Assembly: GCF_001294645.1 (NCBI RefSeq) | Contig: NZ_CP011868.1 | Location: 3,720,001-3,784,000, forward strand | Direction of reading: 5' to 3' | DNA length: 64,000 nt | DNA from: Pseudonocardia sp. HH130629-09 | GTDB taxonomy: Bacteria; Actinomycetota; Actinomycetes; Mycobacteriales; Pseudonocardiaceae | Shown here: piece after piece, positions 46,441 through 55,159 of the stretch | How the letters are laid out: each line of letters starts with the position of its first letter | Position numbering within the stretch: the first letter of the stretch is position 1 | Translations under genes and position numbers: made by a program | Notes under the pieces: model-generated | Told to the model about the DNA's origin: nothing | Databases searched by the model: none | The model's input: the letters and a program-made list of their open reading frames with translations, nothing else

Positions 46441-46980
46441 TTACGCCCGACCCGTGGGCAGCAGCAGGCACCAGGGCCGCGGCCATCCCAGCACCGCCGC
46501 GACGGCCGTCGCATCCCCCCGCCGGAGCAGGCCCGGATCGAGGGCCCGCACCCGGCCGGAGCCGGGCTCGTAGCCGCGCCACCGGCCGTCGTCGCCGATG
46601 CCCAGGACCAGCACCCAGTGCCGCGGCAGCCACCGCGACCCGACCAGCAGCGGGACCGGGCCGACGGCGGCGGGCACCGCGGCGAGCGCGTCGCGGGTCG
46701 CCGGGCGGATCCGGAACGGTCCGGCGGCGGGCGCGTGCCGGCGCAGCCACGCCCGCATCCCCCACGGCGTCGTCCCCAGCGCTCGCGGCCAGAGCCGGTT
46801 GGCCTGGCGGTGCGCGGTCCGCTGCGCGGCGCCGAACCGGCCCGCCACCGCGCCGGGCCACCCCGAGCCGGTCAGCACCGCGGTCACGACCAGCACCGAC
46901 GGACCGCAGGTGACGCCGTCAACCTGGCCGCCGAGCAGGGGTTCCGACGGCCGGGTACCGCGACGCCTCGTCGTCCACAC
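46441..46980 (-). CDS. Putative C39-like cysteine peptidase
   Basis: A 179-residue protein with a papain/C39-like arrangement: QVDGVTCGPS near residues 19-28 provides a Gln and a nucleophile Cys25, and RHWVLVLG near residue 120 provides a candidate His. No signal peptide or membrane segment is evident. The assignment rests on these short motifs. It may start at GTG 46980, where a GGAGGG lies upstream. Neighbours do not indicate a substrate. Confidence 0.5.
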   Translation of the reverse strand: MWTTRRRGTRPSEPLLGGQVDGVTCGPSVLVVTAVLTGSGWPGAVAGRFGAAQRTAHRQANRLWPRALGTTPWGMRAWLRRHAPAAGPFRIRPATRDALAAVPAAVGPVPLLVGSRWLPRHWVLVLGIGDDGRWRGYEPGSGRVRALDPGLLRRGDATAVAAVLGWPRPWCLLLPTGRA

Positions 46981-47013
46981 CCCGGAGCCTGCCCTCCCCG
47001 GGCGCGGACGGCA

Positions 47014-47660
47014 TCACGGCGCACCGTGGCGGCGGTCCAGCCGCACCGAGACCCGGGCCAGGACGACCGCACCGACCACTAGCACCGCGCCGACCAGCGG
47101 CGGGGCGGTCAGTCCGAGGCCCCCGGCGATCGCGAGCCCGCCCAGCGCCGGGCCGAGCGCGTTGCCGACGTTGAACGCCGAGGTGTTGGTCGCGCTCGCC
47201 AGTGTCGGCGCCGCCCCGGCCAGCGCGAAGACCCGGGCGTTCAGCGGGGCCGACGCGACGAAGGCGACGAACCCCAGCCCGACCGCGATCGCCGGTGCTG
47301 CTCCGGGCAGCGTCGCCGTGGTCCCCAGCAGTACGAGCAGGGTCGCGGCACCGCACAGCGCCCCGAACAGCGTCGGCCACGGATGACGGTCGGCCAGGCG
47401 ACCCCCGAGCAGGATCCCCCCGATCGAGCCCAGCCCGGCGCCGAACTGCACGACGGGCACCCACCCCGGGGCGAGCCCGGCCACGAACACGAGCAGCGCC
47501 GCGAGGTAGGCGAGCATCGCGATCATGCCCGCCTGGTAGAGCGCGGTCGTGCCCAGCGCGACCCACAGCCGGAGCCTGCGGAAGGCGACGAGCTCGGCGG
47601 ACAGTCGTCGCGGCGGCTCCCCGCCCCCGCTGCGCGACACCAGCCCGGATCTTTCGTCGG
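47014..47660 (-). pseudogene. MFS transporter, C-terminal half (split by IS1380)
   Basis: Six hydrophobic segments of a major-facilitator transporter, starting in the central loop (RLSAELVAFRRLRLWVALG) and ending at the normal C-terminus. The missing first six helices are at 49318-49911 on the same strand, on the other side of the IS1380 element. The two halves add up to about 400 residues, the usual length of a DHA1-type exporter. Translation could begin in IS sequence, but half a transporter should not work. Confidence 0.8.
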
Positions 47661-49318
47661 GCAGTCCTGGCTTGATCGACACCGGTGCTGGCCGGTGTGG
47701 CGGGGCCTGATTGTGCCCGTTGGGTGTGACAGTTCGGCCGAGGTCGCTCGGGGCGCCGGGTCCACGGGTCCGGTCGGTTTCCTGGGTCGTCGCGACGGAG
47801 GGTTCGTGCTCAGCCGGGAACAGCGAGCGTGCGCAGCCGGGCGAGGCCGTCGCAGAGCAGTTCGGCCCAGGGTGCGTGCGCAGGCAGGTGCAGCACGGTT
47901 CGGCGGGCGTGACGGGCTCGCTGGGCGGGCATCGAGAACAGCCGCAGCCGGAGTCGTTTCGGCTCCCAACGGCGTGCCGGGTGCCCGGTGTAGGCGAGCA
48001 TCTGCGCCCAGGCGGTGACCTCGCAGGCGAGCGCGACCACGGCCTGCCAGATCCGGTTCTGGTCGAGCTCGTGCAGTGGCAGGTTCGTGAGCCCGGTGTC
48101 CTTCGCCGCGCGGATGCGGTCCTCGGCGCGGGCGCGGCGGCGGTGTCGCAGCTCGAGGTCGGCGAGTTGGCGGCCGGGGCCGCCGGGGCGGGTGTTGGTG
48201 GCGAACGCGGTGTAGCGCAACCCGTCCCGGTCGATGAACCGCAGCTGCGCGCCCGGGTGTGGGCGTTCGCGGCGCACGATCACCCGCATCCCGTCCGGCC
48301 AGGTCCCCAGGTTCATCAAGCCGGTGGCCTCGATGACCCACGCGCCCGGGCGGGGCTCACGGTCGGCGTCGAGCGCGGTCTGCCAGTCCGCAGCCGGGAG
48401 AGCGGCGAGCTGGTCGACCAGTTCCTGGGTGAGGCTGAACCCGACCGAGTAGGACAGGCGCTGCCCGGTCAGCCAGTCGAGGAGCTCGTGGGAGGCGCCG
48501 GCACCGTCGATGCGGATCAGTACCTTCCGCCCGGGACGGTTGCCGGGTTTGTGGTCGGGGAGCTGGCGCAGGGCGGCGCGGATGACGGTGACGTGATCGG
48601 CGGCGGTGTTCGACCCCGCATTGCCCGGCCGCAGCAGCGCCGCGAGAGGCTCTCCGGTTCCGGCCGCGCCGTGGTCGCAGAACGCCCACAACGGATGGTG
48701 GCCGAAGCCCTTCTTGAACGTCGGTGCGGCGCCCTGCTTGTCGGAGTGGGCGGTGACCAGGGTGGCGTCCACGTCGATGACCAGCGGTTTCGCTGCGTTC
48801 GTCTGGTGGTCGGGGGCTGCGGGCCCGGCCAGTGCCCACGCCTTCGCCCGTGCTGCGGCGCGGGCGGTGTCGATCGCGGCCAACGCCGCGGCACCGTCGG
48901 CGGCGAGGCGGTCGACCGTGCGTGAGACCGTCGGGTCCGACGCCACCAGACCGAACAGGGTGGGCTCGGCACGCAGCAGGGCGATGTCGGACAGGCAGTC
49001 CCCGCCCGCGGCGAGGGTGAGCGCGAGGTCGAGCAGAACCTTCGCCGGGTCGTGCACCGCCAGCCGCGGCCGCCACGGCTCCAGCCCAACCGACAGGGCT
49101 CGGTCCAGGCCGACCTTGGCGATGGTCTCGGTCAGCAGCCGCGTCCCGGCGTGAGACACCACCGTCGTCGCAGCCGTGTCGATGTCCGGGCACGGGTAGA
49201 ACCCGATAGCCTTCTTCACCTGGAGGGTGCTCCTGCCTGCGCGACGATAAGGACTTCAGCAATCCCCATCTTCGCTGGTCAGTGGCACCCTCCAGCCCAC
49301 TGACACGCCCTACTCGGC
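47660..49318 (-). mobile_element. IS1380-family insertion sequence
   Basis: An element carrying one intact transposase, inserted in an MFS gene. The outer limits are estimated from where MFS homology stops. I could not identify clear terminal inverted repeats or a target duplication. CTGGAGGGTGC (49221) and GCACCCTCCAG (49287) form an inverted repeat near its transposase start. Confidence 0.7.
47810..49219 (-). CDS. IS1380-family transposase
   Basis: A 469-residue DDE transposase with the IS1380 pattern: LVIDVDATLVTAHSDKQGA (first Asp), the ILIRIDGAG-type strand (KVLIRIDGAGAS, second Asp) and the C-terminal helix with the Glu. The frame is complete, so the element may still be mobile. GGAGG lies upstream of the ATG. 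No passenger genes. Confidence 0.88.
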   Translation of the reverse strand: MKKAIGFYPCPDIDTAATTVVSHAGTRLLTETIAKVGLDRALSVGLEPWRPRLAVHDPAKVLLDLALTLAAGGDCLSDIALLRAEPTLFGLVASDPTVSRTVDRLAADGAAALAAIDTARAAARAKAWALAGPAAPDHQTNAAKPLVIDVDATLVTAHSDKQGAAPTFKKGFGHHPLWAFCDHGAAGTGEPLAALLRPGNAGSNTAADHVTVIRAALRQLPDHKPGNRPGRKVLIRIDGAGASHELLDWLTGQRLSYSVGFSLTQELVDQLAALPAADWQTALDADREPRPGAWVIEATGLMNLGTWPDGMRVIVRRERPHPGAQLRFIDRDGLRYTAFATNTRPGGPGRQLADLELRHRRRARAEDRIRAAKDTGLTNLPLHELDQNRIWQAVVALACEVTAWAQMLAYTGHPARRWEPKRLRLRLFSMPAQRARHARRTVLHLPAHAPWAELLCDGLARLRTLAVPG

Positions 49319-49911
49319 GAACCGCGATGAAAGCCCCAGGCCAGGGCCCCCACCCCGGCCACCCCGAGCAGGGCCAGCGCGGCGATCGCCCAGAACGTCG
49401 CGCGCCAGCCGAACTGCTGACCGAGCACGGTGCCCAGCGGGATGCCGACGACGTTCGACACCGTCAGCCCCGCCAGCAGCCGGGACAGCGCCCGCGCGCG
49501 GTCACCCGGCCCGACCGAGGACACGGTCACCACCGCCGCGATCGCCCAGAACCCGCCGGTGGACACCGCCGTCAGCACCCGGACCGCCATGAGCAGGGGG
49601 TAGTCGGTGCACAGCGCCCCCACGACGTGCAGCACGGCCACGGCGAGCAGCATCGCGACGAGCGTCGTGCGACGGGGCAGCCGCAGCGTCGCCACCGCCG
49701 CGGCCGGGGCCCCGACGACCATCCCGACCGCGAACCCGGAGATCAGGTACCCGGCCGCGGGGATGTCGACGCCGAGGTCCGCGGCCACCTCGGGCAGCAG
49801 GCCGGTGAGGACGAACTCGCTGGTCCCGAGGACGAACACGCAGAGGGCGAGGACCGTGACCACCCGCGGTACGGGGCGGCGGTGGACACCGGCCGTCGTC
49901 GTGCTCGCCAT
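49318..49911 (-). pseudogene. MFS transporter, N-terminal half (split by IS1380)
   Basis: Six hydrophobic helices of a DHA1-type major-facilitator transporter. The opening segment VLALCVFVLGTSEFVLTGLLPEVA is typical of sugar or drug exporters of the AraJ/CmlA kind. Real homology ends near ALAWGFHRG; the remaining codons to the stop at 49279 come from the IS element. I start it at the ATG 49911; an earlier in-frame codon at 49947 adds 12 residues. Confidence 0.8.
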
Positions 49912-50015
49912 GCCCGCACCCCAGCACGGTGACGACGCCACCGTCATCCGGTTTCCGGGCCTAGGGCGTGTCTCCTAAGGGGCCTGTCTCGTGATCGGTG
50001 TTTCGGCGTCGTTGC

Positions 50016-51290
50016 TCAGTAGGTCTCGGCTCCCGGCCAGCGGTCACCGAACGTGATGGCGAACGCGTTGATCACGGGCTTCCAACGCATCGTCCACCTC
50101 GTGCGGCCCGTCCCGGTCGGGTCCAGGCTGCGAGTCACAAGATACAAGCATTTCATCGCAGCCTGCTCAGTGGGGAAATGACCACGCGCCCGCACCGCGC
50201 GCCGGTAGCGGGCGTTAAGCGATTCGATCGCATTCGTAGAGCAGATCACCCTTCGAATCTCGACGTCGTAGTCCAAGAACGGCACGAACTCTTCCCACGC
50301 GTTGCGCCATAGCCGGATCATCGCCGCGTACTTACGGCCCCATTTCTCGTCGAGCTCATCCATAGCGATAAGTGCTGCATTCGGGTTGGGCGCGGCATAG
50401 ATTGGTTTGATGTCGCGCTTCACCGCGTCCCAGTCCTGTCGACCCACCAGCCGGAAAGTGTTTCGGATCAGGTGCACGACGCAGGTTTGGACAATGGTTT
50501 GCGGCCACACGTTGGCCACGACCTCCGGGAGTCCTTTGAGGCCGTCGCAGACCAGGAACAGCACGTCACGCACGCCGCGGTTCTTCAGGTCGACCAGCAC
50601 GCTCATCCAGAACTTCGCGCCCTCACTGCCGACGCCCATCCACAGCCCCAGCACGTCCTTGCAGCCGTCCACGGTGACGCCGATGGCTGCGTAGACCGGC
50701 CGGTTGGCGACCTGCCCGTCCCGGACCTTGACGTGGACAGCGTCGATGAACACCGCGGCGTACACCGAATCCAACGGCCGACCAACCCAGTCATTCATCT
50801 CGGCGACGACCTTGTCGGTGATCCGCGAGACCGTCTCCTTCGATACTGACGCCCCATAGATGTCAGCGAAATGTGCGGAAACCTCCCCGGTCGTCATCCC
50901 TTTCGCATACAGCGACAGTACGACCTCGTCGACATCTGTGAGGCGCCGCTGACGCTTCTTCACGATCTGCGGCTCGAAAGTGCTGGCCCTGTCTCTCGGA
51001 ACGTCGATCTCCACGTCACCCGCGGCATCCGAGAGAACCGTCTTCGAGCGGGACCCGTTCCGCACGTTGGTGGATTCCCGGCCGGGGTCGGCCCGGTTCT
51101 TGTCGTGCCCGAGGTGCTCGGTCATCTCCTCGTTCAGCGCCGTTTCCAGAACATTCTTGGTAAAGAGCTTCAACAGGCCGTCCGGGCCGGTCAACGCCAG
51201 CCCGCGCGCCTTCGCCTCGGCCACCATCGCCGCCGCAGCGGCCCGCTCCGCCGACGCCTGCCGAGCAGGCTTCGGGTCACCCTCTGTCAA
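50016..51290 (-). CDS. IS256-family transposase, 5' end displaced
   Basis: A DDE transposase (about 424 residues as read) with FIDAVHVKVRDGQVANRPVY, LLVCDGLKGLPE-type and the C-terminal CSTNAIESLN motifs that define IS256/MutA-like transposases. The original start is an ATG at 52640 (MTSDLVDPSE); the IS3 insertion separates those first codons from the rest. A TTG in the IS3 end at 51290 now offers an in-frame start, so a nearly complete protein may still be made. Confidence 0.85.
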   Translation of the reverse strand: MTEGDPKPARQASAERAAAAAMVAEAKARGLALTGPDGLLKLFTKNVLETALNEEMTEHLGHDKNRADPGRESTNVRNGSRSKTVLSDAAGDVEIDVPRDRASTFEPQIVKKRQRRLTDVDEVVLSLYAKGMTTGEVSAHFADIYGASVSKETVSRITDKVVAEMNDWVGRPLDSVYAAVFIDAVHVKVRDGQVANRPVYAAIGVTVDGCKDVLGLWMGVGSEGAKFWMSVLVDLKNRGVRDVLFLVCDGLKGLPEVVANVWPQTIVQTCVVHLIRNTFRLVGRQDWDAVKRDIKPIYAAPNPNAALIAMDELDEKWGRKYAAMIRLWRNAWEEFVPFLDYDVEIRRVICSTNAIESLNARYRRAVRARGHFPTEQAAMKCLYLVTRSLDPTGTGRTRWTMRWKPVINAFAITFGDRWPGAETY

Positions 51291-51317
51291 GTCCCGGGTT
51301 CGATAGAGGCTCGGTTC

Positions 51318-52187
51318 TCACGCTCCGGCGGGTTGCCGGGCGGGTTCTGTGACGGCGTGCAGGGCCTCGTGCTCAACGGGCGGGATCAGGCCGAGCTCGC
51401 CGTGTAGGCGGCGGTGGTTGTACCAGTCGATGTACTCGGCGACGGCCAGCTCGAGGTCGTCGGTGCCTCGCCACGGGCCCCGGTTGCGGACGAGTTCAGC
51501 CTTGAACAGCGAGTTGAACGCCTCCGCCATCGCATTATCGTAGGAATCGCCGACCGACCCGACTGAAGCCACAGCGTCGACTTCGGCGAGTCGCTCGCCG
51601 TACCGCACGGCGACATATTGGACTCCGCGATCCGAATGGTGTATCAACTCGGAGAGGTCCGCGCCCGCCCGTTGCCGGGTCCAGATCCCCATGTTGAGCG
51701 CGTCCAGCGCGAGATCGGTGTACAGGTTACGAGAGAGCTGCCAGCCCACGATCCGTCGGGAGAACACGTCCATCACGAAAGCCGCGTACACCCATCCAGA
51801 GAACGTGCGGATGTAGGTGATGTCAGCGACCCACAGGCGGTCCTGGGCGGGTGCGGTGAAGTCCCGTTCGACCAGGTCCGGGCGCCTGTCCGCGCCCTTG
51901 GCTCGGACCGTGGTGCGCGGCACACGCAGCCGGGACACTCCACGGAGCCCGTTGCGGCGCATCAGTCGTTCCACGGTGCAGCGAGCGACCCGGCGGCCGC
52001 CTACTCCGCCTTCCCGACATAACGCCGCCCACACCTTCCGGCTGCCGTAGACGCTGAAGTTGTCGCGATGCACCCGTTCGATCTCTTTCAAAGTCTCGGC
52101 GTCGGTGAGTGCCCGCGCCGAGGGCGGTCGCTTCTTCGACGCATGGAAAGTGGACGGGGCGATCGGAACACCGGCGTCCTTCAACAC
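51318..52187 (-). CDS. IS3-family transposase OrfB
   Basis: The catalytic part of the transposase. DDE residues lie in WVADITYIRT, IHHSDRGVQY and YDNAMAEAFNSLFKAEL. The listed start is an in-frame codon; in vivo the protein is probably an OrfAB fusion made by -1 frameshifting near the end of orfA. Sequence upstream of the listed start (VVLDYIEENKTQFGV) is also typical OrfB. Confidence 0.9.
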   Translation of the reverse strand: MLKDAGVPIAPSTFHASKKRPPSARALTDAETLKEIERVHRDNFSVYGSRKVWAALCREGGVGGRRVARCTVERLMRRNGLRGVSRLRVPRTTVRAKGADRRPDLVERDFTAPAQDRLWVADITYIRTFSGWVYAAFVMDVFSRRIVGWQLSRNLYTDLALDALNMGIWTRQRAGADLSELIHHSDRGVQYVAVRYGERLAEVDAVASVGSVGDSYDNAMAEAFNSLFKAELVRNRGPWRGTDDLELAVAEYIDWYNHRRLHGELGLIPPVEHEALHAVTEPARQPAGA

Positions 52188-52243
52188 CGCGCAGATCGGC
52201 TCGACCCCGAACTGTGTCTTGTTCTCCTCGATATAGTCGAGGA

Positions 52244-52558
52244 CTACCTGCTGGGGCGGTCGAGCTCCGCCGCGAAGAAAGCCGACTTGAGAATGGCGTT
52301 CGCCCGGCGCAACTCCCGAACCTCACGTTCGAGCTCTGCGAGCCGGGTCGCGTCGTCGGTGGTCGTGCCCGGCCTGGTGCCGTTGTCGATCTCGACCTGC
52401 TTGACCCAGCCCCGCAGCGTCTCCGGGTTGATCCCCAGCTGCTCGCCGATGCGCTTGAAGATGTTCCCGCCCGCGGACGCCGGGTCGGCCTTGGCGTCCA
52501 ACACGAGCCGGATCGCTCGCTCCCGCAGCTCGTCGGGGTACTTCCTCGGGGCGGCCAT
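52244..52558 (-). CDS. IS3-family transposase OrfA
   Basis: A 104-residue helix-turn-helix protein that binds the element ends. It starts MAAPRKYPDELRERAIRLV, with the HTH around 35-55 and a leucine-zipper-like helix at the end (LERE, LRRANAILKSAFF). It is intact and overlaps the orfB frame, which lies one base back (-1). Confidence 0.9.
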   Translation of the reverse strand: MAAPRKYPDELRERAIRLVLDAKADPASAGGNIFKRIGEQLGINPETLRGWVKQVEIDNGTRPGTTTDDATRLAELEREVRELRRANAILKSAFFAAELDRPSR

Positions 52559-52826
52559 CGGTCGATCATCCTCCAGGCTTGATGGTCTCCATCAAACCCG
52601 GGACGAGACACTCGCTTGGATCCACAAGGTCCGATGTCATCACTGTCCGTGCCCATCTCGCCGGACCTCAGCCCGGCGTGTCGGGCCGAAAACACCGATC
52701 TTGAAACAGTCTCCCCGTTCACGACAGGATCGACGGGCGGTGCTTATGGTCGCGCATAGCGTGCGGTCCCCACGACAGTTTGCGGTTCCCCCATGATCGG
52801 GGAGGCATCAGCTATAAGGGGTAGCG

Positions 52827-53117
52827 ATGCCAGAGGTACGGAAGCGCTACGACCGGGAGTTCCGTGACGGAGCGGTCCGGGTCGTGGAGGAGACGGGCAA
52901 GCCGATCGCCCAGGTCGCCCGTGACCTGGGGGTCAACGAGGGCACGCTGGGCAACTGGGTGGCCCGTGCACGAGAGGCCCGCGAGGACACCGAGGGCCTG
53001 TCTCGCGGCGGCGTCGAGGAGCTCAAGCGGCTGCGCGCGGAGAACGCCGAGCTGCGGATGGAGCGTGATGTCCTCAAGCGATCCGTGGTCCTGTGGGTCA
53101 AGGAGGCGACGAAGTGA
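52827..53117 (+). CDS. IS3-family transposase OrfA (second element)
   Basis: A 96-residue HTH protein (MPEVRKRYDREFRDGAVRVV, HTH around 25-50, then a coiled-coil segment LKRLRAENAELRMERDVLKR). It is intact. Its stop overlaps the orfB GTG by 4 bp (GTGA), so translation is coupled. Confidence 0.9.
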   Translation: MPEVRKRYDREFRDGAVRVVEETGKPIAQVARDLGVNEGTLGNWVARAREAREDTEGLSRGGVEELKRLRAENAELRMERDVLKRSVVLWVKEATK

Positions 53118-54022
53118 GCGTGGCCCGTTTCATCGCCGACCAGAGGACCTTCCACCGGGTGCCGCACACGCTGGCCTGCGCCCTGTTGGGGGTGTCGATC
53201 TCCTGGCTGTACAAGTGGCTCGACCGCGCCGCGCGTTCCGACGGTGGTGCCACCGCGACCGAGAAGCGCCGCTGCGCGTTGGACGCCGCCGTGGCCGTGG
53301 CGTTCGACGACGCCCAGCGGCTACACGGCTCACCCCGTCTGCACGCCGACCTGTGTGAGGCCGGATGGCGGGTGTCGGAGAAGACCGTGGCGGACTCGAT
53401 GCGCCGCCAGGGCCTGGTCGCCCGCCGGATCAAGCGGCACAACGGGCTGACCCGCCAGGACCGCACGGCGCCGAAGTTCCCGGACCTGCTTCGTCGGGGT
53501 TTCACTGCGGCCGAGCCGAACCGCAGATGGGTCGGGGACATGACCGAGATCCCCACCGCGGCCGGGAAGTTGTATCTGGCCACGGTGATCGACCTGTACT
53601 CGCGGCGGCTGCTCGGCGCGGCCACGGGGCTGCACCCGAACGCCGAGCTGGCGTGTGCGGCGATCCGGATGGCGGTGGCGGCCCGCGGCGGGGCGGACCG
53701 AATCGCCGGGGTGATCTTCCACACCGACCGCGGGTCGACCTACACCGCGGGCGCGTTCACCGCTCTGTGTCGGCGGCTCGACATCCGTCAGTCGATGGGC
53801 CGGGTCGGGTCGTGTTTCGACAATGCCGCGGCGGAGGCGTTCTTCTCCAGCCTGGAGTGGGAAGTGCTGTCCCGCAACGACTTCGACACCATCAGTAGGG
53901 CGCGGGCGGCGGTCATCGACTGGTGTTACGGCTTCTACAACCACCGGCGGCGACACAGTGCCGCCGCCGGGCTCTCACCGATCAACTACGAGAACGCCGC
54001 CCTCACCCGAGACGCGGCATAA
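53114..54022 (+). CDS. IS3-family transposase OrfB (second element)
   Basis: A 302-residue DDE transposase: RRWVGDMTEIPTAAG, FHTDRGSTYT and the Glu-bearing SCFDNAAAEAFFSSLEWE segment are all present. It starts with the GTG overlapping orfA. The frame is complete. Confidence 0.9.
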   Translation: MSVARFIADQRTFHRVPHTLACALLGVSISWLYKWLDRAARSDGGATATEKRRCALDAAVAVAFDDAQRLHGSPRLHADLCEAGWRVSEKTVADSMRRQGLVARRIKRHNGLTRQDRTAPKFPDLLRRGFTAAEPNRRWVGDMTEIPTAAGKLYLATVIDLYSRRLLGAATGLHPNAELACAAIRMAVAARGGADRIAGVIFHTDRGSTYTAGAFTALCRRLDIRQSMGRVGSCFDNAAAEAFFSSLEWEVLSRNDFDTISRARAAVIDWCYGFYNHRRRHSAAAGLSPINYENAALTRDAA

Positions 54023-55024
54023 GAACCCTCCACGATCTCGGGGGAACCGCAGGTTGGTCAGGCGACTGATCGGCGGTAGGCCGTTGGTTGCGCTGTGGGG
54101 CCGGTGGTGATTGTAGAAGTGCAGCCAGCCGGGGAGCGCGTCTCGCCGAGCCGTTTCGCAGGGGTGGAAGCGGGCGTATGCCCACCCGTCGGCGAGGGTG
54201 CGGTGGAAACGTTCGATCTTGCCGTTGGTCTGAGGCCGGTAGGGCCGGGTTCGCTTGTGGGTGATGCCCAGTTCGCTGCAGGTGTCACGCCAGGCGTGTG
54301 AGCGGTAGCAGCTGCCGTTGTCGGACAGGACCCGTTCGACGGTCACGCCGCGGGCGTTCAACCAGTCCACGGCCCGGCGTAGCACACCGGTGGCGGTGTC
54401 GGCTTTCTCGTCGCTGTGGATCTCGGCGTAGGCGACGCGGGAGTGGTCGTCGATGACGGTGTGGACGAACGCTCTGCCGGTGCGCGGCTTGTAGTCGGTT
54501 CCCCTGGGCAGTCCGGGAGTGGACCGCTTGTTCAGGGCGCCTTGTCGGCGTCCGACGAAGCGGTGTCCGCCTCCGTCGGGGATGTTGCCGAACTTGGTGA
54601 CGTCGACGTGGATCAACGAGCCGGGGTGTGGGTGTTCGTAGCGGCGTAGGGGCTCGCCGGTGACCCGGTCGATGTGGGAGAGCCGGTTGATCCGGCAGCG
54701 GCGCAGGACCGCGTGCACGGTCGAGGCGGCGAGAGCGAGTCGGCCGCCGATCTGTACTGGTCCGAGTCGGTGGTGCCACCGCAGTCGCACGATCTGCTTC
54801 ACCAGCCTCGGCGGGGTCTTGGCCGGCATCGACCGTGGTCGGGAGCTGCGGTCGACCATCCCGGGCGGGCCCTCGGCGCGGTAGCGGTCAGCCCACTTTC
54901 GGGCGGTGCGAGGGGCGACCATGAACATTCTGGCCGCGGTGGAGCAGGTCCAGTCCTGGTCGACGATCAGACGGGCCAGCCGTAGCCGGGCACGCGGAGT
55001 CAGCGCAGCGTTAGCGTGGGTCAC
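53975..55024 (-). CDS. IS481-family transposase, 3' end altered by IS3
   Basis: A DDE transposase of the IS481 type with an N-terminal HTH (LTPRARLRLARLIVDQ) and catalytic segments LIHVDVTKFGNIP, RVLSDNGSCYRS and KIERFHRTLADGW. The normal C-terminus (HSATNGLPPISRLTN) is reached at about 54053. The last about 25 residues and the stop come from the IS3 element inserted there. The catalytic core is intact. Confidence 0.85.
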   Translation of the reverse strand: MTHANAALTPRARLRLARLIVDQDWTCSTAARMFMVAPRTARKWADRYRAEGPPGMVDRSSRPRSMPAKTPPRLVKQIVRLRWHHRLGPVQIGGRLALAASTVHAVLRRCRINRLSHIDRVTGEPLRRYEHPHPGSLIHVDVTKFGNIPDGGGHRFVGRRQGALNKRSTPGLPRGTDYKPRTGRAFVHTVIDDHSRVAYAEIHSDEKADTATGVLRRAVDWLNARGVTVERVLSDNGSCYRSHAWRDTCSELGITHKRTRPYRPQTNGKIERFHRTLADGWAYARFHPCETARRDALPGWLHFYNHHRPHSATNGLPPISRLTNLRFPRDRGGFLCRVSGEGGVLVVDR

Positions 55025-55071
55025 AAGGGCCTCCGGTTGGTGAAGCGGTTCCTAGACAGCTCCACTTCACA
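54053..55071 (-). mobile_element. IS481-family element, one end lost
   Basis: The right end probably lies at 55071 (TGTGAAGTGGAGCTGTCTAG on the minus strand; TGT is typical of IS481 ends). The other end was displaced by the IS3 insertion and may be within 52710-52780. Confidence 0.6.
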
Positions 55072-55146
55072 ACCGGGGGTCCTCGCCTGTCTCAGCGACA
55101 GGCCGTCATCAGCTCAACCTGGAACAACGTCCATGGACATCACACC

Positions 55147-55152
55147 TAGGCT
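55147..55152 (+). promoter_or_regulatory. -10 element, leaderless type (PPOX protein)
   Basis: TAGGCT ends 7 nt before the ATG at 55160. Confidence 0.45.
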
Positions 55153-55159
55153 CGGCCGC

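Larger units (their letters stand above)
51285..52610 (-). mobile_element. IS3-family element (first copy)
   Basis: A 1326-bp element. Its ends match in 20 of 24 positions (TGTCAAGTCCCGGGTTCGAT and TGTCTCGTCCCGGGTTTGAT), and CTC is duplicated at 51282-51284 and 52611-52613. It carries overlapping orfA and orfB and interrupts the IS256 transposase after about nine codons. Confidence 0.92.
49984..52709 (-). mobile_element. IS256-family element, interrupted by an IS3-family element
   Basis: Terminal inverted repeats are CTGTCTCGTGATCGGTGTTT at 49984 and, on the other strand from 52709, CTGTTTCAAGATCGGTGTTT. The IS3 element at 51285-52610 lies inside it near the transposase start. Without it, the IS256 unit would be about 1.4 kb, the usual size. 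No 8-bp target duplication is visible at its ends. Confidence 0.8.
52781..54052 (+). mobile_element. IS3-family element (second, different type)
   Basis: About 1.27 kb with ends TGCGGTTCCCCCATGATCGG and, inverted, TGCGGTTCCCCCGAGATCGT. GTT flanks both ends (52778-52780 and 54053-54055), with one base of uncertainty at the right end. It is inserted at the 3' end of the IS481 transposase. Confidence 0.85.

Noticed and set aside
47655..49318. Candidate IS1380 terminal repeats (TTCGTCGGGCAG / TTCGCCGAGTAG)
   Set aside because: 9 of 12 matches only and no target duplication; not enough to fix the ends.
47000..55100. A defence island around the IS elements
   Set aside because: Genes between and beside the elements are transporters, a PPOX protein and a peptidase-like protein; none matches a known defence family.
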